Part shown: positions 14,662-22,369 of the stretch, in pieces
Position numbering within the stretch: position 1 is the first letter of the stretch
How the letters are laid out: each line of letters starts with the position of its first letter
Notes under the pieces: generated by a model
Seen by the model: the letters and a program-made list of their open reading frames with translations, nothing else
The model's database searches: none
Told to the model about the DNA's origin: nothing
NCBI GenBank assembly: GCA_023667345.1
Contig: JAMPAF010000018.1
Location: forward strand, 1-37,654
Direction: 5' to 3'
Length of the DNA: 37,654 nt
Origin: Clostridiales bacterium
GTDB lineage: Bacteria > Bacillota > Clostridia > Christensenellales > Borkfalkiaceae
Translations under genes and position numbers: made by a program

Positions 14662-14886
14662 ATGAAAGAAAGCAATTTTGAGACAATAGGAAAGAGAATC
14701 AAAGAACTGCGCATTGAAAAGAAAATGTCGCAGGCAGACCTTGGGATACTACTTTCCGTTTCTCAGGATACGGTTTCTCTTTGGGAAAATTCTAAAAGTC
14801 TGCCACCTGCCGATATAATAATCAAACTCGTTGAAATTTTCGGGGTTTCCGCCGATTATTTACTCGGCATTTCGGAAGAATACTGA
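14662..14886 (+). CDS. XRE-family transcriptional regulator (74 aa), possibly leaderless
   Basis: A single HTH domain (residues 9-64) includes MSQADLGILLSVSQDTVSLWENSK and the usual tail FGVSADYLLGISEEY. It should bind the TTTCGTA repeats just upstream, which overlap its own start region and the promoter of the divergent 76-aa gene. There is no Shine-Dalgarno sequence. A TACAAT -10 box ends 6 nt before the ATG, so the transcript may begin at or next to the start codon. Its GC content is lower than that of the neighbouring two-component genes. Confidence 0.9.
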   Translation: MKESNFETIGKRIKELRIEKKMSQADLGILLSVSQDTVSLWENSKSLPPADIIIKLVEIFGVSADYLLGISEEY

Positions 14887-14894
14887 ATATTATA

Positions 14895-14930
14895 AAACCC
14901 CGCGCGGCATATGTGTGCCGCGCGGCTTTT
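14895..14930. terminator. Bidirectional terminator, copy 2 of a duplicated hairpin
   Basis: Stem CCGCGCGGCA / TGCCGCGCGG (14900-14909, 14916-14925) followed by CTTTTATTTTT. It ends the XRE gene on the plus strand and, with TTTATAAT on the other side, the response regulator on the minus strand. It is a near duplicate of 14293-14326. Confidence 0.85.
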
Positions 14931-14934
14931 ATTT

Positions 14935-15573
14935 TTAAAGTACTGTTTTTATCTTTGCGATTGCCGCGGTGCGGTTTTCGACGCCGAGTTTCAGGTAAAT
15001 CGTGCTTATGTAGTTGCGCGAGGTGCCGTCGGAAAGCTTTAAGGCGGAGGCAATCTGGCGGTTGGTGAAGCCGTCTAAAATCATCATCGCAATGCCCGCT
15101 TCCCTGTCCGAAAGCCCGAACGCCCTTTTGAGCTTTATCTCGCGGTCGGATGAGACCATCATCGCCGCCTCGGTAATCTTTTTTGCAATCTGCGAGGGCA
15201 AAATCGTGTCGCCCTTATAGGCGTTGTGGATAGCGTCGATAAGCGCGGTAGAGCCGATATCCTTTAAAAGATATCCGCACGCGCCCACGTTGATTGCCGA
15301 TAAGATATAGTCGCTGTCGTCGAAAGTCGTCAGAATTATAATCTTGCAGTCGGGCAGAATTTCCTTTATTTTCTTAGTCGCCGCAACGCCGTTCATATTG
15401 GGCATACGGATATCCATTAAAACGACGTCGGGGCACTCCCTTTCAGCCATTTCCACGGCTTGCACGCCGTCGCCCGCAACGCCGACGACGCAGATGTCGC
15501 CGCCCGTTTCCAAAACGCTTTTAATTCCTTCCGCCAGAATTATCTGGTCGTCGACAAGCATTACTTTTATCAT
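14935..15573 (-). CDS. NarL/LuxR-type response regulator
   Basis: The 212-aa protein has a receiver domain (residues 1-120) with acidic pocket Asp8-Asp9, phospho-acceptor Asp54 in VLMDIRMP, Thr82/83 and Lys104 in YLLKD. A LuxR-type HTH follows at about 145-205 (LSDREAGIAMMILDGFTNRQIASALKLSDGT). It would be phosphorylated by the histidine kinase encoded upstream (15750-16955), with which it forms a pair. GGGGGCT precedes the ATG at 15573. The two genes are separated by 176 bp of family 2 repeat, unusual for such pairs. Confidence 0.95.
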   Translation of the reverse strand: MIKVMLVDDQIILAEGIKSVLETGGDICVVGVAGDGVQAVEMAERECPDVVLMDIRMPNMNGVAATKKIKEILPDCKIIILTTFDDSDYILSAINVGACGYLLKDIGSTALIDAIHNAYKGDTILPSQIAKKITEAAMMVSSDREIKLKRAFGLSDREAGIAMMILDGFTNRQIASALKLSDGTSRNYISTIYLKLGVENRTAAIAKIKTVL

Positions 15574-15617
15574 TGAATGAGCCCCCTATTTTAAATAAAT
15601 ATTCCGCATTATAAGCC

Positions 15618-15735
15618 TTCCCCCTACGTGGGGAAGGTGGCTTAACCGTTTAGGTTAAGACGGATGAGGGGTAAATTATTAGAATTCCCCTCATCACCCG
15701 CAATGCGGGAGCTTCCCCACCAAGGGGAAGCCTAT
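15618..15735. repeat. Family 2 repeat between kinase and regulator genes
   Basis: The sequence has CCTTCCCCCTACGTGGGGAAGG, then GACGGATGAGGGG and CCCCTCATCACC ... CCCACCAAGGGGAAG. The two halves are inverted relative to one another and can form a large hairpin in the mRNA of the two-component operon. Confidence 0.75.
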
Positions 15736-15749
15736 ATTTTGGTCGGATT

Positions 15750-16955
15750 TTATTCCAAATTTATTGCAATTTTTATTTCGCAGCCGTCGCCGCGCTCGCT
15801 TTCGTACACGATACCGCCGCCGAACGCCGCAGCCTTTTCCCTTATTCCGCGCAGTCCGTACCCTTCCTTAAAGTCTTCGGGAAGCCCCTCGCCGTTATCC
15901 GAAACGGTTAAAACCGCCTTGCCGTCGGTTTCGGCAAGCTCAACATAGAATGCGCTCGCCCCGCCGTGGCGTATGCCGTTGGAAAAGCATTCCTTTAAAC
16001 TGTTGCAGATAAACCTGCGCCTGTCGCCCGAAAGTTGCACGTCGGCAATATCGAACCTTATTTTAACGTCGGTGCCGTCCATCGTCTGGGCGATAATTTC
16101 GCCAACCTCTTCCTTTATGGAAACCGCCTCGCTCCGCCCCGCTAAAAGGTGCACGCTCTCGCGCATCTGCTCCAACGCGTTTTTCGCTTGAATGTTGGCG
16201 GATATTATCTTGTTTTTCGCCTCTTCGGGGTTGGTGTCGATTAAAAGCTTTGCCGCTTCCGTCTGCATTATAACCGCCGTCATGGAATGCCCCGCGTTGT
16301 CGTGAATGTCGCGTGCGATGCGGTTACGCTCCCTTAAAACCGCCGTTTCGGAAAGCTCTTCATACGCCTTTTCGAGTTCCTTTTTGCTCTCGTCCACCTC
16401 TTTTATAGCCTTTGAAAGCTTTACATTGTTGCGGTAGAACGCCAAAAGGAAATTGACCACGACAAAGTGCACGGCGATAATTATTATGCCGACGAGGCAC
16501 TCGAAAACGCGGTCCACTATGTTGCCAACGTTTATCTTAAAACACCACGCCAAAAGGTAGGTCAGGGCGAACAGCAGACAGCTCGTCACAAAAACTATGA
16601 CCTTGGTTTTAAAGTCGTCGACGTTAAAATATAGCTGCGTCAAAATTACGCAGTACAGCGCGGACAGATAGGAACTGCCCGTTATAACGCAGATAAAGAG
16701 CAGCAGAACAAAGTCGAAGCTGTATATAACAATGCGCGCTTTAAGCGTTTTTACAAGGCAGAATTCCACAACGCACAGCACATCGAGCACGATAATACAG
16801 CCGAAGAGCGAGATTATCTTCCACACCGCGGGCAACGATTTTGTGTTTATAAACTGGGTGCAGATAATGCCCTCGAAAATAATGAGTATCAGTCCCACGA
16901 CGATGCCCGCCGCTCGCGTTAAGCGGACGGAATTGTAAGTTCTGTTATTCTCCAT
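15750..16955 (-). CDS. Sensor histidine kinase, NarX/DesK type
   Basis: From the ATG at 16955 the product is 401 aa. Six hydrophobic segments fill residues about 10-185, with no large extracellular domain, so the signal is probably sensed within the membrane. A coiled linker leads to the HisKA_3 box (RERNRIARDIHDNAGHSM, phosphorylated His) and a HATPase domain with DNGEGLPEDFKEGYGLRGI. The start overlaps the end of the RadC-like gene by 11 bp, so translation is coupled; a GTG at 16964 is an alternative. It partners with the response regulator at 14935-15573. Confidence 0.93.
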   Translation of the reverse strand: MENNRTYNSVRLTRAAGIVVGLILIIFEGIICTQFINTKSLPAVWKIISLFGCIIVLDVLCVVEFCLVKTLKARIVIYSFDFVLLLFICVITGSSYLSALYCVILTQLYFNVDDFKTKVIVFVTSCLLFALTYLLAWCFKINVGNIVDRVFECLVGIIIIAVHFVVVNFLLAFYRNNVKLSKAIKEVDESKKELEKAYEELSETAVLRERNRIARDIHDNAGHSMTAVIMQTEAAKLLIDTNPEEAKNKIISANIQAKNALEQMRESVHLLAGRSEAVSIKEEVGEIIAQTMDGTDVKIRFDIADVQLSGDRRRFICNSLKECFSNGIRHGGASAFYVELAETDGKAVLTVSDNGEGLPEDFKEGYGLRGIREKAAAFGGGIVYESERGDGCEIKIAINLE

Positions 16956-17640
16956 AGCCGTCACCCGCGCATTTTATTGCAAACACGCCTCTGTCCGCCA
17001 TTTTATAGCTGTAAAATTCCCCGTCGCCGCCCACTATGCAATAGTCGTAGAAGCACGCGCCGCACAGAGCCGCTATGCGGTCGACCCGCCCGCACAACTC
17101 GTCGTCGAGGTCGGTCGCGGCAGCCCTGCCGCCCGCAGCACGTCTGCCCGCCGCAAAAATGCCGTACGGGCTGTGCACGGAGACGAGCTTTAAAATTTCC
17201 GTCTCGGCGGGCGCGGCGCGAAGCCCCTCATCCGCCTTGAACGGGATAATTCTTCTTACGTTGCCCGCCTTGTCGAGGCAATGCAGTTCGAGGCAGTCGG
17301 TCTCGGGCGCGGGACGGGCTGTTACAAACTTTCTGAACTCGAAAACATTCTTCGCCACGGCAAAGCTCTCGTTTTCGTGCACGGCGTGCAGAGCCTTGCC
17401 GAGCACTTCGAGATATTCCGCCATATTCGCGCCTACGCCGTCCACCTTCGAAAGTTCGCCGCTCTCCGCTTTGAGCACGCCCTCTATCGAGCCGAACCGC
17501 CCGTTGAGCGCGTGCGCGGTTGCATTTAAATCTTTGCGCGGGCAGGAATTGAACAGCAAAATTTCCATGAGCTCGTGCTCGTAGACAATCCCGCCGTCTT
17601 TGACCTTGCTTACAAGTCTGTTCCTGTGACCCTCGTGCAT
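16945..17640 (-). CDS. RadC-family protein lacking the JAMM metal site
   Basis: The 231-aa product begins with the usual RadC start MHEGHRNRL and HhH region (HELMEILLFNSCPRKDLNATAHAL, then GSIEGVLKAESGELSKVDGVGANMAEYL). The C-terminal JAB fold is recognisable from YDYCIVGGDGEFYSYKMAD. However, the segment that should read HNHPSG...SxxD instead reads AAGRRAAGGRAAATDLDD. Both metal-binding histidines are gone, so it cannot be a JAMM hydrolase. It overlaps the histidine kinase start, hinting at a joint role. A paralogue with intact His-x-His lies at 24862-25533. The ATG at 17640 is preferred over an upstream TTG. Confidence 0.85.
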   Translation of the reverse strand: MHEGHRNRLVSKVKDGGIVYEHELMEILLFNSCPRKDLNATAHALNGRFGSIEGVLKAESGELSKVDGVGANMAEYLEVLGKALHAVHENESFAVAKNVFEFRKFVTARPAPETDCLELHCLDKAGNVRRIIPFKADEGLRAAPAETEILKLVSVHSPYGIFAAGRRAAGGRAAATDLDDELCGRVDRIAALCGACFYDYCIVGGDGEFYSYKMADRGVFAIKCAGDGYGE

Positions 17641-17703
17641 AACCCTACCCTTTGCCCGACGCAAAAGCAAAAAAATAAATTTTGCAAAACGCCTTGTTTT
17701 TAT

Positions 17704-17732
17704 TTTACCATAAAAATAAAAAAGAGTATAAT
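17704..17732 (+). promoter_or_regulatory. Promoter of the M20 dipeptidase
   Basis: TTTACC (17704-17709), 17 bp, TATAAT (17727-17732), followed by AGAGGT and the start at 17748. The -35 is imperfect. Confidence 0.6.
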
Positions 17733-17747
17733 AAAAAAGAGGTAAAT

Positions 17748-19004
17748 ATGAATAATTACTTTAACGACATTGTAAAAAATCTTTCACAGATAATTAAGTT
17801 CGACTCGTCCGAGCACGCCGCCTCAGAGGGTAAGCCGTTCGGCGAGGACAACGCGCGGTGCCTCGACTTCTTTTTATCCCTCGCGTCCTTTTTGGGGTTC
17901 GAGGTGAAAAATTACGACAACTACGTCGGCGAGGTGCGCTTCGGCAGCGGCAAGGACTTTGCGGTGCTTGCGCATTTGGACGTCGTGCCCGCGGGCAGCG
18001 GCTGGACGCACGAACCGTTCGGCGGCGAGGTCGACAGAGAGAGCGGCAGAGTCTGGGGCAGGGGCGCGATGGACGACAAAGGTCCCGCAATTATCGCGCT
18101 GTACGCCATGAAAGCTTTGAAGGACGAAGGGTTCAAGCCCTCGAAAACTATTAAGCTTATTGTCGGCTGCAACGAGGAGACGGGCTGGGCATGCATGGAG
18201 CACTACAACAAGGTTGCAAAAATGCCCGAAACGGGTATTTCGCCCGACGCGGACTTCCCCGTAATTTACGCCGAAAAGGGCATAGCGCATTTGCAGTTCG
18301 CCTTCCCTGCGGCTAACGCGCAGTTTTCCGCTCTTTTGGGCGGCGGCGCGGCAAACATGGTATGCGACCTCTGCGCCGTGCAAGCGCCCTTAAAGAGCGA
18401 GCTTATCGAGCAGTTGGGGCTGGAATATGCCGCAGAGACCGTAATTTCGCGCGGGAAAAGCGCGCACGGCTCGACCCCCGAAAAGGGCGTAAACGCCATC
18501 GAAAAAGTGCTCGATTATCTGGGCTTGACCGAAATGAAGAGATTGCTTTTCGTCGAAAAATTCGGGCTTGTGAACTTCGAGGACGAGACGGGCAAACTCA
18601 CCTTTTCACCCAACGTGATAAAGCAGAGCGACGGCAAAATTTACGTGACCTGCGATATCCGCTACCCCGCCACGTACAAGCTTAAAGACGTGTTGGACGT
18701 CGTCGACAAATACGGCGTGCCCTACACCGTTCTGCACGAGCAGGCGCCCCTTTACAACGACAAAAACGGCGAACTTATCACCACGCTTTTGGGCGTTTAC
18801 AACGAGGTTACGGGTGCGGACGCGAAGCCCGTGGCGATAGGCGGCGGCACGTATGCTCGCGCGTTGAAGTGCGGCGCGGCGTTCGGTCCCGAAGAGGACG
18901 GCGAGGAATGCACCGTGCACCAGCCCGACGAATACATAACTTTCGAAAAGATTGAAAAGTGCTTTAAAATTTACAAGCTCGCCCTCGAAAGGCTTTGTAA
19001 GTAA
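17748..19004 (+). CDS. M20-family dipeptidase, PepV/Sapep type
   Basis: From the ATG at 17748 (after AGAGGTAAAT) the product has 418 aa. The dinuclear zinc site can be traced: His76 in LAHLDVVPAG, Asp109 in GRGAMDDKG, Glu143-Glu144 in CNEETG, Asp167/169 in SPDADFP and His391 in ECTVHQPDEY. A lid domain follows residue 185. PepV-like enzymes are cytosolic aminopeptidases that split dipeptides with broad specificity, sometimes annotated Xaa-His dipeptidase or carnosinase. It stands alone behind its own promoter. An upstream start at 17682 is rejected because it lies before the promoter. Confidence 0.93.
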   Translation: MNNYFNDIVKNLSQIIKFDSSEHAASEGKPFGEDNARCLDFFLSLASFLGFEVKNYDNYVGEVRFGSGKDFAVLAHLDVVPAGSGWTHEPFGGEVDRESGRVWGRGAMDDKGPAIIALYAMKALKDEGFKPSKTIKLIVGCNEETGWACMEHYNKVAKMPETGISPDADFPVIYAEKGIAHLQFAFPAANAQFSALLGGGAANMVCDLCAVQAPLKSELIEQLGLEYAAETVISRGKSAHGSTPEKGVNAIEKVLDYLGLTEMKRLLFVEKFGLVNFEDETGKLTFSPNVIKQSDGKIYVTCDIRYPATYKLKDVLDVVDKYGVPYTVLHEQAPLYNDKNGELITTLLGVYNEVTGADAKPVAIGGGTYARALKCGAAFGPEEDGEECTVHQPDEYITFEKIEKCFKIYKLALERLCK

Positions 19005-19035
19005 ATGATTTTAGCCCCGTTGCAAGGCGGCACGC

Positions 19036-19309
19036 AGTAGCGGAAAGCGGTACTACCGATAACTGTCATTCTGAGCGAAAAGCGGTACAGAAAAGTAAGT
19101 TGAAACAGTTACGCTTTCCCGCTTGCAGTCGAAGAATCTTTTTGCGCGCTTTTTCGCGCAAAACTAACCTTACCGCATTACAACGCTATTTAAGGCGAAC
19201 ACCCGCAAACTCCGTAATTCTGGATTGCCGCGGCGGCAAGCCGCCTACTGCGCTACGCTCCGAGCAACCGCTACGCGGGCGGGCGCAATGACGGTAACCG
19301 AGCAACGGA
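19036..19309. repeat. Family 3 repeat joined to a family 1 repeat
   Basis: 19036-19168 repeats 11468-11602 almost base for base (AGTAGCGGAAAGCGGTACTACC to TTCGCGCAAAACTAAC has only small differences). 19189-19309 is a family 1 unit with the same outer flanks as the copy at 84-176. The space 19005-19314 has no supported gene. Confidence 0.75.
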
Positions 19310-19314
19310 TAAAT

Positions 19315-19338
19315 AAGCCCCGCTGTTTAGCGGGGCTT
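19315..19338. terminator. Terminator after the YcxB-like gene
   Basis: Stem AAGCCCCGCT / AGCGGGGCTT with a 4-nt loop, 5 nt beyond the stop of the minus-strand gene. On that strand it is followed by ATTTATCC, a moderate T tract. Confidence 0.7.
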
Positions 19339-19343
19339 AACGT

Positions 19344-20012
19344 TTATTCCTCTTTGTTTTCAGTCGGCTCTGTCATATCCGTCGCCGTCTCTTCAACGGG
19401 CTCGTTCGCCTGAACCTTTTCGGGCGGCTGCGATGCAGTCATTTCGGCAAACGGTTCGGCGGGCGTTACGCCGCTCTGCATAGCCATAGGCGCAGGCGGT
19501 ATCTGCGGAGCTCTTCCCAAAAGCGCGCGAACAGTGTTCAGCTCGTTCGGCGTTAAGCTGTTCTTATCCACCGCAATGCACGTTGCGCGCGTGTTGTACA
19601 AAAACAGATAATTTTTGGTCTCCTTAATTCTTACAATCCACTTGTAGTACACCTTGTTCGCCGAGGTCTGCTCGCCGTCGGTATACTCCTTCTCGATAAG
19701 ATAGTCGCCGAAAAATTCCGTCTCTTCCACGCGCTCGATTTGCAACGCCTTTTTTGCGGCATTTTTGCAGAGGAGAACGTAGAAAATACCGAGAGCCAAA
19801 AATACCGCGCCCGCTATAAAATACACATAAAAGTCTGCGTCATCCACTCCTTCCCAAATATTTATTGCAAGCACTATCACCGCGCAAGCCAAAATGACCG
19901 CGCCCGCAACTATGCACACAATGCCTAAATTTCGCAAGGTTTTATTGAGTTCGTTGTACAGTTTTTCGTCTTGCTTTACGCTCGTTTTCACCGTGCCTTT
20001 TTCGGTTATCAC
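19344..20012 (-). CDS. Two-TM membrane protein with YcxB-like domain
   Basis: The 222-aa protein has two membrane helices (residues about 29-51 and 62-82) with a short acidic turn between. A cytoplasmic domain follows (about 88-165) resembling YcxB: KWIVRIKETKNYLFLYNTRATCIAVDKNSLTPNELNTVRALL. The last 50 residues are Pro/Glu/Thr-rich and probably disordered. The function of YcxB-like proteins is unknown. The start is a GTG at 20012 with GGGGG at good spacing. The gene lies 41 nt after the SGNH hydrolase gene and is probably co-transcribed. Confidence 0.78.
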   Translation of the reverse strand: MITEKGTVKTSVKQDEKLYNELNKTLRNLGIVCIVAGAVILACAVIVLAINIWEGVDDADFYVYFIAGAVFLALGIFYVLLCKNAAKKALQIERVEETEFFGDYLIEKEYTDGEQTSANKVYYKWIVRIKETKNYLFLYNTRATCIAVDKNSLTPNELNTVRALLGRAPQIPPAPMAMQSGVTPAEPFAEMTASQPPEKVQANEPVEETATDMTEPTENKEE

Positions 20013-20053
20013 TGCGATTACCCCCTTACTATGCCTTAACTAACGCTTTTTTT

Positions 20054-20662
20054 CTACATTAAGTGCTTTCTTATCGCCTTGATAGATGTGTTGGCGATAA
20101 GGTTGGAACCCTTGAACGTGGGGTGCACGCCGTCGAGCGAATAGTCGGTGAAAGGATGACTTTCGCACAGCCCGTTAAACATTTCGTCGTAGGCTACGAA
20201 CTCGTCGCACTTTTCCACGCAGACGCGGTGAATGATTTCGAGCTCCTTTTTAAACACGGGGCGCATACGGCTCTTGTCCGGTGCGGGCAAAAGGAAGGGC
20301 TCCAAGAAGATTACCACTATTCCCGCCTCTTTCAAAACGGTGATAAGCTCGGTCAAATCGCGCTCGAATTGCTTGAAATTGAGCTCTTTTCCGTACTTGA
20401 ACTGGTGAATTGTGTTGTTTATGCCTATCATTATAACGACGGCGTCGGGCTTTAAGTCAATGACGTCGCGTTGAACACGCGCCAAAAGGTCGCACACCTC
20501 GTTGCCCGAGACGCCCTTGTTTATAAGCTCGATATCCATATCGGGATAGATGGGACGAAGCTTGTCGGCAAGCACTTTAACGTAGCCGTTGCCCAGCGAC
20601 TTGTCGTCGTTTCTGTCCCTGTCGCAATCGGTAATAGAATCCCCGAAAAATACGATTTTCAT
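20054..20662 (-). CDS. SGNH/GDSL-family hydrolase
   Basis: The ATG at 20662, 6 nt after GGAGG, gives 202 aa; the longer reading frame is rejected. The four SGNH blocks are present: FFGDSITD with nucleophile Ser9, the Gly of NKGVSGN, the Asn of GINNT and the Asp-x-x-His of DGVHPT near the end. Such cytosolic GDSL enzymes are esterases or acyl hydrolases, sometimes rhamnogalacturonan or sugar-ester deacetylases. No signal peptide is present, so it acts inside the cell. First gene of a pair with the YcxB-like gene, from the promoter at 20733-20761. Confidence 0.9.
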   Translation of the reverse strand: MKIVFFGDSITDCDRDRNDDKSLGNGYVKVLADKLRPIYPDMDIELINKGVSGNEVCDLLARVQRDVIDLKPDAVVIMIGINNTIHQFKYGKELNFKQFERDLTELITVLKEAGIVVIFLEPFLLPAPDKSRMRPVFKKELEIIHRVCVEKCDEFVAYDEMFNGLCESHPFTDYSLDGVHPTFKGSNLIANTSIKAIRKHLM

Positions 20663-20732
20663 TTTTCCTCCGCTGCCGCTCCCTCTACCGTTTGCGCACG
20701 GGCGCGACAATTACCAAAATTAACTTATTGTC

Positions 20733-20761
20733 ATTTTACCACACCGACTTTTATTTATCAA
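20733..20761 (-). promoter_or_regulatory. Promoter of the SGNH hydrolase operon
   Basis: TTGATA (20761-20756), 17 bp, TAAAAT (20738-20733) on the minus strand, about 65 nt upstream of the start. Confidence 0.65.
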
Positions 20762-20814
20762 GCGTAGCGCATAAAATTTTGCGGGCATTATTTTTAAAAC
20801 GGTTAAAATATGTT

Positions 20815-20843
20815 TTGACAAGCGCGTTTATTTATGATATATT
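20815..20843 (+). promoter_or_regulatory. Promoter of the tRNA-Ser transcription unit
   Basis: TTGACA (20815-20820), 17 bp, TATATT (20838-20843). Transcription would start near 20850, about 160 nt before the tRNA. Confidence 0.8.
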
Positions 20844-20849
20844 TATTTA

Positions 20850-21009
20850 GCGTAAAGGGCAAACCGCTTAAAGTCGGTTTGTATGAACAAAATTAAATAT
20901 CGCGAAAAAGATTTCAAAGAAAGCTTTTTTGCGAAGAGGAGCAACCGACGTTAAAGGCGAGTTTTTGATTTAAAAATCAAAAACCGCAATACGCGTCGAG
21001 TTGCGACGA
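20850..21009 (+). ncRNA. Structured leader upstream of tRNA-Ser, candidate ncRNA
   Basis: Between the promoter and the tRNA lies 160 nt with several hairpins. AAACCG/CGGTTT pairs 20861-20866 with 20875-20880. A 10-bp stem CGCGAAAAAG/CTTTTTTGCG joins 20901-20910 with 20924-20933. TTTTTGATTT pairs with AAATCAAAAA at about 20962-20983, and CGTCG/CGACG lies just before the tRNA. GTCGGTT (20873-20879) can instead pair with AACCGAC (20943-20949), excluding the first hairpin. A 23-codon ATG frame (20883-20954, MNKIKYREKDF...) is possible but lacks a good ribosome site. It does not match SRP RNA, 6S, tmRNA or RNase P by eye. Confidence 0.45.
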
Positions 21010-21100
21010 GCGGACGTACCCAAGTGGCTCAAGGGGCTCCCCTGCTAAGGGAGTAGGGCGGGAAACTGCCGCGCGAGTTCAAATCTCGCCATCCGCGCCA
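21010..21100 (+). tRNA. tRNA-Ser (anticodon GCU)
   Basis: A complete class II tRNA cloverleaf: acceptor 21010-21016 with 21090-21096, T8-A9, D arm, anticodon stem CTCCC/GGGAG with loop CTGCTAA (anticodon GCT at 21044-21046), long variable arm (GGCGG/CTGCC), T arm GCGAG-TTCAAAT-CTCGC, discriminator G and encoded CCA (21098-21100). One acceptor pair is a C6-A67 mismatch (21015 with 21091). It reads AGC/AGU codons. Confidence 0.95.
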
Positions 21101-21104
21101 AAAG

Positions 21105-21140
21105 GGGCGTAAGTTGAACAAATCAACTTACGCCCTTAAT
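21105..21140 (+). terminator. Hairpin terminator of the tRNA unit
   Basis: A perfect 12-bp stem GGGCGTAAGTTG / CAACTTACGCCC (21105-21116, 21124-21135) starts 5 nt after the CCA and is followed by TTAATTATT. Confidence 0.8.
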
Positions 21141-21153
21141 TATTGCAATAAAA

Positions 21154-21185
21154 AAGCCGAATTACTATAAAAAGCAGTTCGGCTT
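21154..21185 (-). terminator. Terminator of the DMP19-like gene
   Basis: On the minus strand AAGCCGAA ... TTCGGCTT (8-bp stem, 16-nt loop) is followed by TTTTTATT. It lies 60 nt after the stop at 21245. Confidence 0.75.
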
Positions 21186-21244
21186 AATTTTAATAAAGTC
21201 AGGCAACCCGAATAGCCCGATAAATTGTAATTTAAAGTTTTATT

Positions 21245-22153
21245 TTAATTTAAAATCTTCATAACCCTGCTTGCAAGTTCTGGTAAAATCTCATCTTGCA
21301 TTTTATCATATTCAAATTCATTATTATACTCTTCACAATCCTTTCCGTTATTATGTGCATATAATGCTTTTTCAAATAATGCATAAAAAGTTGACGGAAG
21401 CAATTTTTTAAATGTTTTTTTCATTTGTTCTATATCCCAATTTGAATTTTCTGCAAAATCCCAAAATTGGTCAAATCCACCATTGCAAATCTCATTATAA
21501 AAGCACATAATCTGATAAGCACCAAACAAAGTTTCATTATTTGAAATTTCAGATTCTCTGCAATCAGCCCACCATTTAACAAAGTTGTCGTAGTCGGAAG
21601 ACAATGTACTGTTTAACTTATTTCCCTTTGCGGGCAAATATTTTTGTTCTTGCAAAACTCTTTCTTTAAAACCTAACGGAAAGACAAGTTTAATTTTTGT
21701 TTTCCTGAATATATTCTGTTTCTCTTCCAACCCTATGTCGTATACGGCACAAATGGTTTTAAGCATATTTAAAGATTTACAACTATATTTAGTTTCATTT
21801 TTCAGAATCGAATATTTTTGGTTAATATCAAACTTTTTGATATTATTCATTGAAACAAATAATATGAAAGAAACAACTATGGGTAGTTCTGCTCTTTGAA
21901 ACATAAAATCGCAAAATACTTTATTTAACTCATTTGGAACAGATACCAAAATAAACAGTAATTGTGTTATGTCTTGTTTTTCTCTTTCTGTTACATTACC
22001 CGTGAATTTGTTTTCGTTATACGTGTTGTATGCACAGTCTAAAAAAGTATCGATATATTTCTGCGTTTGTAATTCCATATACATATCCATAAATTTTGCA
22101 TGAAATGCATTAAACCCAAATAAATTACTGTTTATCGCTTCTTTTGGGCACAT
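21245..22153 (-). CDS. DMP19/DUF4375-like protein (302 aa), AT-rich
   Basis: The C-terminal third (about residues 185-300) has the pattern of the DMP19 (DUF4375) family, notably YQIMCFYNEICNGGFDQFWDF, where the family shows xEVxNGGFxQFxxN. Phage or accessory DNA-mimic proteins and uncharacterised bacterial proteins share it. The N-terminal 180 residues are not recognised. The gene is much richer in A+T than its neighbours, which suggests transfer. The start is uncertain: the ATG at 22153 has no ribosome site, and a TATAAT (22161-22156) lies only 2 nt upstream, so translation may begin at an internal ATG near residue 22. Confidence 0.75.
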   Translation of the reverse strand: MCPKEAINSNLFGFNAFHAKFMDMYMELQTQKYIDTFLDCAYNTYNENKFTGNVTEREKQDITQLLFILVSVPNELNKVFCDFMFQRAELPIVVSFILFVSMNNIKKFDINQKYSILKNETKYSCKSLNMLKTICAVYDIGLEEKQNIFRKTKIKLVFPLGFKERVLQEQKYLPAKGNKLNSTLSSDYDNFVKWWADCRESEISNNETLFGAYQIMCFYNEICNGGFDQFWDFAENSNWDIEQMKKTFKKLLPSTFYALFEKALYAHNNGKDCEEYNNEFEYDKMQDEILPELASRVMKILN

Positions 22154-22269
22154 TCATTATATCACGTATATCACATTTTTCAAGTTATAATATAGTTAAA
22201 AACTCAATTCGACCACTTAGGCGGGTGTTTTAGTAAACAAATAGACGGGCGTGCAGTGAAATGTAGCCA

Positions 22270-22308
22270 AAAAAACTAAAAGACCACTACCCTAAGGCAG
22301 CGGTCTTT
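22270..22308 (-). terminator. Terminator of the Panacea/two-TM operon
   Basis: On the minus strand AAAGACCGCTGCC ... GGTAGTGGTCTTT (13-bp stem with one G-U, 4-nt loop) is followed by TAG and seven T. The remainder of 22154-22369 holds nothing else that I can support. Confidence 0.85.
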
Positions 22309-22369
22309 GTATTCAGTTAATGCCCGGTCAACCGAACTTTTTCGCTATTATAGATTAATCTTTTTAATA

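Noticed and set aside
17874-18383. Long minus-strand frame inside the M20 dipeptidase gene
   Set aside because: It is a shadow of a GC-rich gene, with no ribosome site and no recognisable domain.
20850-21009. SRP RNA, 6S RNA or tmRNA before the tRNA
   Set aside because: Length is near that of small SRP RNA, but the conserved GGAAGCAGC-type apical loop is absent and no tmRNA or 6S hallmark is visible.
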